From Pseudomonas sp. dw_612 (lineage in GTDB: Bacteria; Pseudomonadota; Gammaproteobacteria; Pseudomonadales; Pseudomonadaceae): a DNA stretch of 64,000 nucleotides. Under the pieces are notes generated by a model, which searched no databases, was not told the origin of the DNA, and saw only the letters and a list, made by a program, of their open reading frames with translations. The DNA lies in assembly GCF_018449725.1 (NCBI RefSeq), contig NZ_JAAVVC010000002.1, positions 463,453-527,452 on the forward strand. The letters run 5' to 3'. This document shows, in pieces, positions 39,965 to 49,315 of this stretch. A program made the translations under genes and the position numbers. Each line of letters opens with the position of its first letter. The first letter of the stretch is position 1.

Positions 39965-40068
39965 AAAAGATCGCAGCCTCGTTTCACTCGACAGCTCCTA
40001 CACAGCTCCTACATCGAAATGCGTGTTTCCTGTAGGAGCTGTCGAGTGAAACGAGGCTGCGATCTTTT
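39965..40068. repeat. REP doublet (type 2 variant)
   Basis: Inverted arms related to type 2 in which the core GCCGAAGGC is replaced by GTCGAGTGAAACGAG; one arm carries an extra CACAGCTCCTA duplication. It lies between the terminator and a convergent gene. Confidence 0.8.
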
Positions 40069-40076
40069 CGTGCGCG

Positions 40077-40406
40077 CTACTGCTCAAGCTTCTGCGGGGT
40101 TTCCTGCCCCATGCACCGCACTGCTTTTTTCTGGCCATTGATCAACACGCCGGTCAGGCCTTTCTGTTCGGTGTCGAACAGCACCAGCACGCCATCGATG
40201 CACTGCGCCACTTGCGGGGCGGGTTCGAGGGCGACTTTGTAGTCCTCGCCCGGCACGGTCTTGAGCATGGTGAATTCGTTGAGCAGCAATGCATCCTCAG
40301 GCTTGGCGAAGTGCAGGTAGCCGTAGTACCACAGCACCCCGACGGTGCCGAGGATGGTGCAGATACCGGTGATGATCAGTGGAATGGCGTTACGTTCTTC
40401 ACTCAT
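40077..40406 (-). CDS. Small inner-membrane hypothetical protein
   Basis: The product is 109 residues. One membrane helix (about 8-29, IPLIITGICTILGTVGVLW) is followed by a periplasmic domain of about 75 residues with two cysteines (AQCIDGV, VRCMGQ) that could form a disulfide. Its start overlaps the stop of the hydrolase gene by four bases (ATGA), so it is translated with it. Function is unknown. Confidence 0.75.
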   Translation of the reverse strand: MSEERNAIPLIITGICTILGTVGVLWYYGYLHFAKPEDALLLNEFTMLKTVPGEDYKVALEPAPQVAQCIDGVLVLFDTEQKGLTGVLINGQKKAVRCMGQETPQKLEQ

Positions 40407-41317
40407 TGCGGACTCTCTGGTGGTTCAACTTTTGAATTCACGGGCACCGGGTAATTCGGGATTTCGCCCAGGCGGCGCAGACCATTGAAATGCTGCGGGT
40501 CTTCGAGGTAGCGCAGCATCACCTGGCGCCAGACCGGGTCGGCGAAGGTCTGCACATGACCGCCACGGGTCAGTTGCAGCACCCGCGGTGGCGGCGCAGC
40601 TTGATACAGACGGATGCCATTGGAAAGGGGCACGAGGTTGTCGTCGATGCTGTGGTAGATCAGTTTCGGCACGCCTTTGAGCTCGGCCATGGAGTTGATT
40701 GCGCTGTCGCCGTCCGGCACCAGCCACGACAGCGGCACCTGGAATGGCCAGGTCAGCCACGAAGTCGTCAGGGCAAATCGACCGACATCCCGGTAGCTGG
40801 CAGGCGCACCGTCGAGGACCAACGCTTTGATTTGAGGCTGGCGTTCCGGGTGCTGGACCAGGTAATGCACGGCCATCGAGCCACCGAGGCTCTGGCCCAG
40901 AACGATCAACGGTTTGCCCTTGACCTCGGGCGCCTGATCGAGCCATTTGAACGCGGCGTCGATGTCCTGGTAGATCGCCGGCAGGCTCGGTTTGCCTTCG
41001 GACAAGCCATAACCGCGGTAGTCCACCAGCAACACCTGGTAACCCTCTTTCGGCAGCCACCAGCTACCGCCCAAGTGATAAGACAGGTTGCCGCCATTAC
41101 CGTGCAGGTGCAGCACCGTGCCTTTGACTTCGACGCCTTTGGCCACCGGCAGCCACCAACCGTGCAGCTTGAGGCCGTCGGCGGTGGTCAGGGTGAGGTC
41201 GCGAAATTCGAGTTTGGCCTTGTCCGGGGTGAACGGCTGGCCGGGCTCCGGGTAGAACAGCAAAGAGCTGCAACCGTTGAGGGTCAGGAGCAGGCAGATG
41301 ATGCCGAGGATTCTCAT
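40403..41317 (-). CDS. Lipoprotein alpha/beta hydrolase
   Basis: The product is 304 residues. The N-terminus MRILGIICLLLTLNGC is a signal with lipobox LNGC. The hydrolase nucleophile serine lies in VLGQSLGGSMAVH (GxSxG), and the oxyanion motif HLHGNGGN, an aspartate (SIDDNLVPL) and histidine (RGGHVQTF) complete the triad. It resembles the YfhR/Bem46-type family of membrane-linked serine hydrolases. ATG 41317 is chosen over ATG 41359, which overlaps the REP. The substrate is unknown. Confidence 0.87.
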   Translation of the reverse strand: MRILGIICLLLTLNGCSSLLFYPEPGQPFTPDKAKLEFRDLTLTTADGLKLHGWWLPVAKGVEVKGTVLHLHGNGGNLSYHLGGSWWLPKEGYQVLLVDYRGYGLSEGKPSLPAIYQDIDAAFKWLDQAPEVKGKPLIVLGQSLGGSMAVHYLVQHPERQPQIKALVLDGAPASYRDVGRFALTTSWLTWPFQVPLSWLVPDGDSAINSMAELKGVPKLIYHSIDDNLVPLSNGIRLYQAAPPPRVLQLTRGGHVQTFADPVWRQVMLRYLEDPQHFNGLRRLGEIPNYPVPVNSKVEPPESPQ

Positions 41318-41359
41318 CCGTTGAAACCTCGCTGAATAGGGGTTGAAACACAGGTCCAA

Positions 41360-41449
41360 TGTGGGAGCGGGCTTGCTCGCGAATGCGGTGTACCAGGCAA
41401 CAGAGATGTTGAATGTCAGACCGCATTCGCGAGCAAGCCCGCTCCCACA
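41360..41449. repeat. REP doublet (type 1)
   Basis: Near-perfect inverted arms of TGTGGGAGCGGGCTTGCTCG extended by CGAATGCGGT, between two minus-strand genes. Confidence 0.92.
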
Positions 41450-41464
41450 GGGGATCTTCGGTGA

Positions 41465-42742
41465 TCACAAGATGTTGGAGTAGTCGGCTTCGATCCGGTC
41501 CAGGCTCAAGTGATTGAGGAAGTTGGAGAAGCACATCCACGCCGACAGCGCGTTCAGGTCGCGGAACTGGTCCGGCAAATACTTGGGCGGCACCACCAGG
41601 CCTTCGTCCACCAGTTGACGCAAGGTCCGCATGTCCTCCAGCGTGGTCTTGCCGCAAAACAACAACGGTATCTGCTCCAGCTTGCCTTTACGCACGGCCA
41701 ACTGAATGTAGTTGTAAACCATGATAAAGCCCTTGAGGTAGGACAAGTCTTTGGTAAATGGCAGACCATTCGGCACCGAGCCGCGGAAAACCCGGCTGGC
41801 GTTGCCGTAGCTTTCGGCCATTTCGAAGCCCTGCTCGCGGAAGAACTCGAACACCTGCAGGAAGTCGGCGCCCTCCTCCACCATGTGAATGGCGCGGGTG
41901 CGGTTGGTCAGTTTGCGCAAACGGCTCGGGTAGGAGGCGAAGGTGATGATCTCCATCAGGATCGCCAGGCCTTCCTGAGTCACCGTCGACGAGGGCGGGC
42001 CCTTGGACAGGAAGGTGCAGATCGGCTGGTTCAAGCCGTTGAGGGTCGTGCCCACGTGCACCAGACCTTCATGCACTTCCAGGGCGCGCACATCGCGGTC
42101 GTTGAACATCGCATCGGCGCGGATCTTGATGTAGTCGGCACCCGCCGCCGCATCGGCGACGATCCCGTCAGACTCGAACACCCGGATGGTTTCTTCGGCT
42201 TCACCAAAGACCTTGTTCAACCGGTGTTGCAACAGACTGACGGCGTCTTTGGCGGTGAGGATTTTCGGTTCATCCTTCAGATCGCCACGGCCATCGATGT
42301 TGTTCAGGTAATCGGACATCATCAGGCCGAGGTCGGCCAGGGTCGGGTCGCCCGCGTGGAACGCGTCGGACGCGGCGCCATACAACTCTTGGGAAATCAG
42401 CCCGAAATCCTCGGTGCCGCGCGCTTCGAGCATGCGCACCACCATCCGGTATTCCTTGCACATGCGGCGCATGATCTGGCCGACCGGGTTGAATTGGCCG
42501 AGCTGGCGGGTAATGTCGCGCTCGATATTCTGGAACTCCAGTTTCACCTTGCTGGAGTCGAAGGACAGCGGCCGGTTCAGGTAATAGTCGCGGTCCACGG
42601 CCGGCATTTCCTTGCCCTTGGCCTTGAGAAAACCCTTGCGGATGTTGTCGTCCCACTTGACCGCATCGAGGACGCGAATCGGCGTCTGCGCCAGCACTAT
42701 GCGATCGGACAAAATGCGTATCGTCTGCTGGTAATCGTCCAC
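41465..42742 (-). CDS. QEGLA-motif (DUF1704/TIGR02421) family protein, putative metallopeptidase
   Basis: The product is a 425-residue soluble protein. It contains HEGLVH (an HExxxH motif) and, some 35 residues later, TQEGLAILME, whose glutamate could be a third zinc ligand. The family is named flavohemoglobin expression-modulating after an old phenotype, but eukaryotic relatives (MATCAP/KIAA0895L) are metallopeptidases with the same HExxxH...E plan. GTG 42742 is the start, with CAGGAG upstream. Its substrate in bacteria is unknown. It is downstream of a small lipoprotein gene on the same strand. Confidence 0.85.
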   Translation of the reverse strand: MDDYQQTIRILSDRIVLAQTPIRVLDAVKWDDNIRKGFLKAKGKEMPAVDRDYYLNRPLSFDSSKVKLEFQNIERDITRQLGQFNPVGQIMRRMCKEYRMVVRMLEARGTEDFGLISQELYGAASDAFHAGDPTLADLGLMMSDYLNNIDGRGDLKDEPKILTAKDAVSLLQHRLNKVFGEAEETIRVFESDGIVADAAAGADYIKIRADAMFNDRDVRALEVHEGLVHVGTTLNGLNQPICTFLSKGPPSSTVTQEGLAILMEIITFASYPSRLRKLTNRTRAIHMVEEGADFLQVFEFFREQGFEMAESYGNASRVFRGSVPNGLPFTKDLSYLKGFIMVYNYIQLAVRKGKLEQIPLLFCGKTTLEDMRTLRQLVDEGLVVPPKYLPDQFRDLNALSAWMCFSNFLNHLSLDRIEADYSNIL

Positions 42743-42778
42743 CCGAAACTCCTGTAGAAAAACCGTGAGGTGCTGGAT

Positions 42779-43339
42779 TTATTTGACTTTGGCTTTGGCC
42801 GCGCGCAGGTAGCGCACTGCTTCGACGAACACATCGGAATTGGCCGGATCGTCGAGGTAGGCAAAGACTTGGTTCATGTCGGTATTGATCAGCACGCCAT
42901 CGCCGTCGTCCGTCTGGAAGCCTTCACCGCTGAGGGCTTTTTGCCCCAAAGCCTGGTTGATCTGCTCGAGGTCGAGGTTGTAGACCACCAGTTCATGCTT
43001 TTCGTTGAGCTCGAAGCCGGCAATCGTGAAATGCCCGCCGAACCTGGCCGGCACCGGCGCCGACAGGTACCAGCGGTTGCCGTGGCGGGACACCGTGAAG
43101 GGATAGGCCTCGCGCTCGCGGGGCTTGGCCTTGAAGTAGCTGACCGCCTGATAGCGGTTGTCACCGATGCGCGTCAGTTCGAGGTTCATCGGTTCGCCCC
43201 AGGCGTTGGTGCTGGTCCATTTGCCGAGTAATCCCTTGGGCGCGGGTTCGCTCGAAGGCAGCGGGTCCTTGAAGGTCACCAGACAGCCACTGAGCAGCAG
43301 GAACGACAAGGCGATCACAACGACGCGCCAGGCTTTCAT
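42779..43339 (-). CDS. Predicted lipoprotein of unknown function
   Basis: The product is 186 residues. The signal peptide MKAWRVVVIALSFLLLSGC ends in lipobox LSGC. The mature domain is beta-rich in the first half (GKWTSTNAWGEPMNLELTRI), suggesting a small barrel, followed by helical DLEQINQALGQKALSG. It is separated from the QEGLA gene by 36 bases, so one operon is likely. I do not recognise a known function. Confidence 0.8.
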   Translation of the reverse strand: MKAWRVVVIALSFLLLSGCLVTFKDPLPSSEPAPKGLLGKWTSTNAWGEPMNLELTRIGDNRYQAVSYFKAKPREREAYPFTVSRHGNRWYLSAPVPARFGGHFTIAGFELNEKHELVVYNLDLEQINQALGQKALSGEGFQTDDGDGVLINTDMNQVFAYLDDPANSDVFVEAVRYLRAAKAKVK

Positions 43340-43388
43340 TCAACACTCCCTATGAACAAACGCAGCCCACATGTGGCCATCGACCCCA

Positions 43389-43478
43389 TGTGGGAGCGGG
43401 CTTGCTCGCGAAGGCGGTTCAACATTCAACATCTACATCGACTGTCACACCGCTTTCGCGAGCAAGCCCGCTCCCACA
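43389..43478. repeat. REP doublet (type 1)
   Basis: Inverted arms of TGTGGGAGCGGGCTTGCTCG with CGAAGGCGGT / ACCGCTTTCG extensions; it ends five bases from the stop of the TetR gene. Confidence 0.92.
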
Positions 43479-43482
43479 AGGG

Positions 43483-44199
43483 TTACACCGAGGCCAATAC
43501 CAAATGCATATACCGCGTGAGGATGCCGAGCATTTCGGCTTCGGCCGCAGGCTCGGCGTCGTTGAGCAGGCCCTGATATTCCATCCGTCCGATAATGGCC
43601 GTCAACACTTTGGCATCCTGTTGTGGCTCGCGGGAACCCAATACTTCGAAAAGCTGGCAAGTGCCCTGCAACAGAATCTGCTGATGAGAGCGCACCAACA
43701 GGGCCAGGCGCGGGTTGAGCAGCGCTTCCTGGCGGAAGGCTTGCTCGGCCATCAAGTGCTCGCGGCGATTGATCAATTGGCGGTGCACATAGTCCGCCAT
43801 CAACCGCGCAATATCGTCCGCCAATTGCGAGCGCGACTCCGGGGTGCCGTCGCCGCTGACCACCATCTCGCGCAGCAGCCCTTCGTTGCTGACCCACAGC
43901 TTGCCCATGTAGGCCGCGCTGCGTTCCACATATTGAGCGAAGGTATCGGTGAGCAGGTCATCGATATCCTTGAAATAGTAAGTGGTGGCCGACAACGGCA
44001 CACCGGCCTCTGCCGCCACGGCACGGTGCCGCACCGCTCGCACGCCGTCGCGCACGACAATGCGCATGGCCGCATCGAGAATGTCCTGTCGACGCTGCTC
44101 GCTGCCCTGTCGGCTGGCCTTGCGGCCCTGGTACTGAACACTTTCAGCGACCGCAGTGGCGATACCCGCTGCACCTTCTTGAGCCATTGCACGGTTCAC
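43483..44199 (-). CDS. TetR-family transcriptional regulator
   Basis: The product is 238 residues from GTG 44199, which is preceded by an AGAGAGGA site; ATG 44187 is an alternative and TTG 44235 is less likely. The helix-turn-helix is ILDAAMRIVVRDGVRAVRHR then AGVPLSATTYYFKDIDDLL. The N-terminus before it (VNRAMAQEGAAGIATAVAE) is an extension of about 35 residues. It lies downstream of the lysS terminator. Target genes cannot be inferred from position. Confidence 0.85.
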   Translation of the reverse strand: MNRAMAQEGAAGIATAVAESVQYQGRKASRQGSEQRRQDILDAAMRIVVRDGVRAVRHRAVAAEAGVPLSATTYYFKDIDDLLTDTFAQYVERSAAYMGKLWVSNEGLLREMVVSGDGTPESRSQLADDIARLMADYVHRQLINRREHLMAEQAFRQEALLNPRLALLVRSHQQILLQGTCQLFEVLGSREPQQDAKVLTAIIGRMEYQGLLNDAEPAAEAEMLGILTRYMHLVLASV

Positions 44200-44262
44200 G
44201 ACAGGTATTCCTCTCTTATTTTCAAAAGTAACCAATTGATACGTTTGTACCAGACAGGCAAT

Positions 44263-44291
44263 AAAAAGCCGCCTGTTTTAGGCGGCTTTTT
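44263..44291 (-). terminator. Intrinsic terminator of lysS
   Basis: Perfect inverted arms AAAAAGCCGCCT and AGGCGGCTTTTT with a 5-base loop, 12 bases after the lysS stop. Because the arms carry both A and T runs it may work in both directions. Confidence 0.88.
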
Positions 44292-44302
44292 AACTGAAAC
44301 GT

Positions 44303-45805
44303 TTACGCTTGCGGCCGCATGTGCGGGAACAGGATCACGTCGCGGATCGACGGTGAGTTGGTCAGCAACATCACCAGTCGGTCGATGCCGATCCCTTCAC
44401 CGGCCGTTGGCGGCATGCCGTACTCCAGCGCGCGAACGAAGTCGGCGTCGTAGTGCATGGCTTCGTCGTCGCCGGCGTCCTTGTCGGCCACCTGGGCCAT
44501 GAAGCGCTCGGCCTGGTCTTCCGCGTCGTTCAACTCGGAGTAGGCGTTGGCGATTTCGCGGCCGCCGATGAACAGTTCGAAACGGTCGGTGACGTTCGGG
44601 TTGTCATCGTTGCGACGGGCCAGCGGCGACACTTCGAACGGGTACTGGGTAATGAAGTGCGGTTGTTCCAGCTTGTGCTCGACCAGCTCTTCGAAAATCA
44701 TCACCTGCAACTTGCCCAGGCCTTCGAAGCCCAGCACCTTGGCGCCGGCCTTCTTGGCGATGGCACGAGCCTTGTCGATGTCGGTCAGGTCGTCAGCGGT
44801 CAGCTCAGGGTTGTACTTGAGGATCGAGTCGAACACCGACAGACGCACGAACGGTTCGCCGAAGTGGAACACTTTGTCGCCGTAAGGCACGTCGGTGCTG
44901 CCCAGAACCAGTTGCGCCAGTTCGCGGAACAGTTCTTCGGTCAGGTCCATGTTGTCTTCGTAGTCGGCGTACGCCTGGTAGAACTCCAACATGGTGAACT
45001 CAGGGTTGTGACGGGTCGAAACGCCTTCGTTACGGAAGTTGCGGTTGATCTCGAAGACTTTCTCGAAACCGCCAACTACGAGGCGCTTGAGGTACAGCTC
45101 AGGCGCGATCCGCAGAAACATTTCCAGGTCCAGGGCGTTGTGGTGTGTTTCGAACGGCTTGGCCGCAGCGCCACCCGGGATGGTTTGCAGCATCGGGGTT
45201 TCGACTTCGAGGAAGTCACGCTTCATCAGGAAGCTACGGATATGCGCAATCACTTGCGAACGCACGCGGAAGGTCTGGCGCACGTCTTCGTTGACGATCA
45301 GGTCAACGTAGCGCTGGCGGTAGCGCTGTTCGGTGTCGGTCAGGCCGTGGTGCTTGTCTGGCAGCGGACGCAGGGACTTGGTCAGCAGGCGCACTTCGGT
45401 CATTTCGACGTACAGGTCGCCCTTGCCGGAACGGGCCAGGGTGCCAACGGCGGCGATGATGTCGCCCATGTCCCAGGTTTTCACCGAGGCCAGGGTTTCT
45501 TCGGACAGGGTTTTACGATTGACGTAAACCTGAATGCGACCGGTCATGTCCTGGATCACCATGAACGAGCCACGGTTGAGCATGATGCGACCGGCAACCT
45601 TGACCGGGATTGCAGCCTCTGCCAGCTCTTCCTTGGTCTTGTCCGCGTACTGCTTCTGCAAGTCTTCGCAGTAGTTTTCACGGCGGAAGTCGTTCGGGAA
45701 GGCGTTGCCCTTGGCGCGCTCGGCAGCCAGCTTTTCCTTGCGCAGGGCGATCAGGGAGTTTTCTTCCTGTTGCAGGGCTTGCGGGTCGAGTTCTAGGTCG
45801 CTCAT
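44303..45805 (-). CDS. lysS: Lysyl-tRNA synthetase (class II)
   Basis: The product is 500 residues. The N-terminal OB-fold anticodon domain contains [20 protein letters not shown]; class II motif 2 is [20 protein letters not shown] and motif 3 is [20 protein letters not shown] near the C-terminus. It charges tRNA-Lys in the cytoplasm. The order prfB then lysS on one strand is the same as in many gammaproteobacteria. Confidence 0.97.
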   Translation of the reverse strand: MSDLELDPQALQQEENSLIALRKEKLAAERAKGNAFPNDFRRENYCEDLQKQYADKTKEELAEAAIPVKVAGRIMLNRGSFMVIQDMTGRIQVYVNRKTLSEETLASVKTWDMGDIIAAVGTLARSGKGDLYVEMTEVRLLTKSLRPLPDKHHGLTDTEQRYRQRYVDLIVNEDVRQTFRVRSQVIAHIRSFLMKRDFLEVETPMLQTIPGGAAAKPFETHHNALDLEMFLRIAPELYLKRLVVGGFEKVFEINRNFRNEGVSTRHNPEFTMLEFYQAYADYEDNMDLTEELFRELAQLVLGSTDVPYGDKVFHFGEPFVRLSVFDSILKYNPELTADDLTDIDKARAIAKKAGAKVLGFEGLGKLQVMIFEELVEHKLEQPHFITQYPFEVSPLARRNDDNPNVTDRFELFIGGREIANAYSELNDAEDQAERFMAQVADKDAGDDEAMHYDADFVRALEYGMPPTAGEGIGIDRLVMLLTNSPSIRDVILFPHMRPQA

Positions 45806-45835
45806 GTCTTTAAAAATTCCATCACAGGTTCGTTG

Positions 45836-45892
45836 CCCCCGGCCGTGAGCCGGGGTTCGCGGGCAAGCCTCGCTCCTGCAGTACTCTGCAGG
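45836..45892. repeat. Single REP arm and small hairpins between prfB and lysS
   Basis: A CCCCGGC/GCCGGGG hairpin, a single type 3 arm (TTCGCGGGCAAGCCTCGCTC-CTGCA) and a CCTGCAG/CTGCAGG palindrome lie in the 94-base gap. No T run follows, so termination is doubtful. Confidence 0.5.
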
Positions 45893-45899
45893 GCGTGCC

Positions 45900-46995
45900 T
45901 TAGAGCCCTTGTTTCAAGCTGGCTACCAGGTATTCGTCGATATCGCCGTCGAGCACCTTGTCGCAGTCACTGCGTTCGATGTTAGTGCGCAGATCCTTGA
46001 TCCGCGACGCATCGAGCACGTAAGAGCGAATCTGGTGACCCCAGCCGATGTCCGACTTGGTGTCTTCCAGGGCCTGGGAGGCGGCGTTGCGTTTCTGCAC
46101 TTCCTGCTCGTACAAGCGCGCCCGCAACATTTTCATCGCGGTGTCTTTGTTGGCGTGCTGGGAGCGTTCGTTCTGGCAACTGACCACGGTGTTGGACGGT
46201 ACGTGGGTGATACGTACGGCCGAGTCGGTGGTGTTTACGTGCTGACCACCGGCACCGGAGGAGCGATAGGTGTCGATGCGCAGGTCCGACGGATTGATGT
46301 CGATTTCGATGTTGTCATCGATTTCCGGCGACACGAACACGGCCGAGAACGAGGTGTGGCGACGGTTGCCGGAGTCGTACGGGCTCTTGCGCACCAGACG
46401 GTGTACGCCGATCTCGGTACGTAACCAGCCAAAGGCGTATTCGCCCTTGATGTGGACCGTGGCGCCCTTGATCCCGGCGACTTCACCGGCCGACAGCTCC
46501 ATGATGGTCGCGTCGAAACCGCGTTTGTCGGCCCAGCGCAGGTACATGCGCAGCAGGATGTTGGCCCAGTCCTGGGCTTCGGTGCCGCCGGAGCCGGCCT
46601 GGATGTCCAGGTAGGCGTTGTTGGCGTCCATCTCACCGCTGAACATCCGCCGGAATTCGAGTTTTTCCAGGGATTCGCGCAGACGCTCGACTTCGGTCGC
46701 GACGTCATCGACGGCGGCCTGGTCTTCTTCTTCGGCGGACATCAGCAGCAGTTCTTTGGCATCGGCCAGGCCAGTGTGCATTTCGTCGAGGGTTTCGACG
46801 ATCTGCGCCAGCAGCGAGCGCTCGCGACCCAGTTCCTGAGCGTACGACGGGTTGTTCCAGACTGCCGGATCTTCAAGCTCGCGATTGACTTCAGTCAGAC
46901 GCTCATGCTTTTGATCGTAGTCAAAGATACCCCCGAATAGTTTCGGAGCGCTCGGACAGGTCCTTGATACTGTTAAGGATCGGGTTGATTTCCAT
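45900..46995 (-). CDS. prfB: Peptide chain release factor 2 (programmed +1 frameshift)
   Basis: Translation starts at ATG 46995 ([20 protein letters not shown]) and meets an in-frame TGA at 46923-46921 after 24 codons. The slip site CGG-GGG-TAT-CTT-TGA-C is the classic RF2 autoregulatory site: the GGGGG acts as an internal Shine-Dalgarno and the ribosome shifts +1 at CTT-T. Reading then continues to 45900, giving about 364 residues, the usual RF2 length. The GGQ loop ([15 protein letters not shown]) is intact. The codon-recognition tripeptide, usually SPF, reads SPY ([15 protein letters not shown]). RF2 releases proteins at UAA and UGA. Confidence 0.96.
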
Positions 46996-47248
46996 GGCGG
47001 GCAGCACTCGTTGGCGAACTTTTGAAAGCCGGCGAGTATAACGTAATCAAGCTGTCACGGCAGCCCGCCTGGCGGACTGAATGCGCTTCAATACCGTTTT
47101 GGCCACCTCAAATGAGGGAAACCTTCCCCAGGAAAAACCCTGACTAGCAAAACGACTCTTCCTACACCAGAAACAGAACTGCCCTGCATAAATCCCGCAT
47201 TCACTTATTCACAGTCCCGCCCTTCTATATCAGTACTAGGGATGTGTG

Positions 47249-49315
47249 ATGTTCGGTCCTGCCAACCAAGCCTCTTTCCTCCTGGACATCGAGGGGTTTG
47301 CCCACGATCTGCGAGTCCTTGAGTTCACCGGCAAGGAAGCCATCAGCCAACCCTTTCGCTTTGATCTGAAACTGGTCAGCGAGCGCCCCGACCTGGACCT
47401 GGAAAGCCTTCTGCACCGGATGGCTTTTCTCAGTTTTGACCGCCACGGCGCCGGTATTCATGGTCAGGTTTACAGCGTCGGCCAGGGCGACGCAGGCAAG
47501 CGCCTGACCCAATACCAACTCAGCCTGATGCCCACTCTTGCCTGGCTGGGTCACCGTTTCAATCAAAAAATATTCCAGAAACTCAGCGTGCCGCAAATCA
47601 TCGCCCAGGTTCTGGAAAGCCACGGCATCCTCCGCGATCGCTACCGCTTTGCCCTCGGCACCGATTACCGCCCACGGGACTACTGCGTTCAGTACGGCGA
47701 GAGCTGCCTGAATTTTCTGCAGCGACTGTGCGAAGAAGAAGGCCTGCATTACCACTTTGAACACCGCCGCGAGGGGCATGTGCTGGTGTTCGGCGATGAT
47801 CAAACGGTATTTCCCAGACTCCACCGCCCCACCGCCTACCTGCAGGACAGCGGGATGGTCGCTGATGATCCGGTGATCAACGCCTTCACCCTCGCCATGG
47901 AAACCCGCCCCACAGGCGTGACCCGCCGCGACTACGACTTCGAAAAGCCTTTACTGCAATTGGAGAGCCGTGCGAAAGATCCTTCGCCGCTGCAACTCGA
48001 AGACTACGGCTTCCCCGGCCATTTCACCGACCGCGAACAGGGCAAGGACCGCGCTCGGCGTGCACTTGAGCGACACCGCAGCGATTATCGGCAAGCCACC
48101 GGACGCAGCGATCAGCCGATGTTGCTCAGCGGACATTTCCTGCCCCTGACCGACCACCCGCGCCAGGAATGGAACGACTTGTGGTTGCTGACCGAAGTCA
48201 TTCACATCGGGAAACAACCGAGCGTGCTTGAAGAGTCGATCACCAGCGCCCCGAGCGACGACTTTTCCCAAGGCTACCGCAACACTTTTCTCGCGACCCC
48301 GTGGGACACCCCCTTCAGGCCCGCGCTCGCTCACCCCAAAACCACGATCAACGGCTACCAGCACGCCGTGGTCTGCGGTCCGCCCAGCGAAGAAATCCAC
48401 TGCGACGAATACGGCCGCGTCCGTGTTCAGTTTCCCTGGGACCGCGACGGCGAGCACAACGATCACTCCAGTTGCTGGGTGCGCGTCGCCAGCGGCTGGG
48501 CTCACGACCGTTATGGCAGCGTATTGATCCCCCGCGTCGGCATGGAAGTGATCGTCAGTTTTTATCAGGGCGACCCGGACAAACCGTTGATCGTTGGCTG
48601 CCTGCCCAATGGCGCCAATCGCCCCCCGCTCGACCTCCCCGCCGAGAAAACCCGAAGCACCTTCAGAACCCAAAGCAGCCCAGGCGGCTCCGGCTTCAAC
48701 GAACTGAGCATCGAAGATCGCAAAGGGGCCGAGGAAATATCCGTCCGCGCCCAGCGTGATTACGTACAGCACGTGCTGAACGACGAACGGGTTCAAGTCG
48801 ACAACCAGCGCAGCATCGTGGTCGGCGGCAACGCCCGTCATGAACTGCACGCCGAAGAACAGCGCATCACCCACGGCAACCGGTTGACGGAAATCCGGCA
48901 AGACGACCACCTGACCGTGCATGGTGACCGCCATATCCGCACCACCAGCCATCGACTGAGCGCTCAACAGCAGGTCCACGTCAGCGCCGGCCAACACATC
49001 GTCATCGATGGCGGCGCCAGCGTCACGATCCAGGCCGGAGGCGGATGGATCACGATCAATGCGGCAGGCATTTTCAGCAGCGTGCCGGTTGCGCAAGGTG
49101 GTTCGCCGATGCCGCTGATGGCTGCGGCCCCCGTGACGCTCGACGCGAGCGAACCGCCGCTGCCCGAAACGCTTTCAACCGCCCTACTCAAACAACTGCT
49201 CGGCGACGAAGCCTTGATTGAACTCTGCCAGATGCCCAGCGGCGGAACACCGAAGGATTGCCCGCTGAGCGACTGCCAATGCCGCAAAGCCCTGGGCTAT
49301 GGAGATCGCTCATGA
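47249..49315 (+). CDS. vgrG: Type VI secretion spike protein VgrG (TssI)
   Basis: The product is 688 residues. The N-terminal part (about 1-370) matches the gp27/gp44-like base; the gp5-like OB fold follows (HCDEYGRVRVQFPWDRDG, about 390-410; WVRVASGWAHDRYG), then the beta-helix needle (about 470-600) with repetitive QDDHLTVHGDRHIRTTSH-type strands. The last 80 residues form an extra tail ending in a cysteine cluster (CX10CX4CXC), possibly used to load the cargo below. ATG 47249 has AGGG seven bases upstream. No structural T6SS genes are nearby, so this is an orphan vgrG island. Confidence 0.95.
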   Translation: MFGPANQASFLLDIEGFAHDLRVLEFTGKEAISQPFRFDLKLVSERPDLDLESLLHRMAFLSFDRHGAGIHGQVYSVGQGDAGKRLTQYQLSLMPTLAWLGHRFNQKIFQKLSVPQIIAQVLESHGILRDRYRFALGTDYRPRDYCVQYGESCLNFLQRLCEEEGLHYHFEHRREGHVLVFGDDQTVFPRLHRPTAYLQDSGMVADDPVINAFTLAMETRPTGVTRRDYDFEKPLLQLESRAKDPSPLQLEDYGFPGHFTDREQGKDRARRALERHRSDYRQATGRSDQPMLLSGHFLPLTDHPRQEWNDLWLLTEVIHIGKQPSVLEESITSAPSDDFSQGYRNTFLATPWDTPFRPALAHPKTTINGYQHAVVCGPPSEEIHCDEYGRVRVQFPWDRDGEHNDHSSCWVRVASGWAHDRYGSVLIPRVGMEVIVSFYQGDPDKPLIVGCLPNGANRPPLDLPAEKTRSTFRTQSSPGGSGFNELSIEDRKGAEEISVRAQRDYVQHVLNDERVQVDNQRSIVVGGNARHELHAEEQRITHGNRLTEIRQDDHLTVHGDRHIRTTSHRLSAQQQVHVSAGQHIVIDGGASVTIQAGGGWITINAAGIFSSVPVAQGGSPMPLMAAAPVTLDASEPPLPETLSTALLKQLLGDEALIELCQMPSGGTPKDCPLSDCQCRKALGYGDRS

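Noticed and set aside
47000..47248. Sigma54 promoter upstream of vgrG
   Set aside because: No GG-N10-GC element with correct flanks was found.
47951..49096. A 381-codon open frame antisense to vgrG
   Set aside because: Shadow of a well-supported VgrG; no family resemblance.
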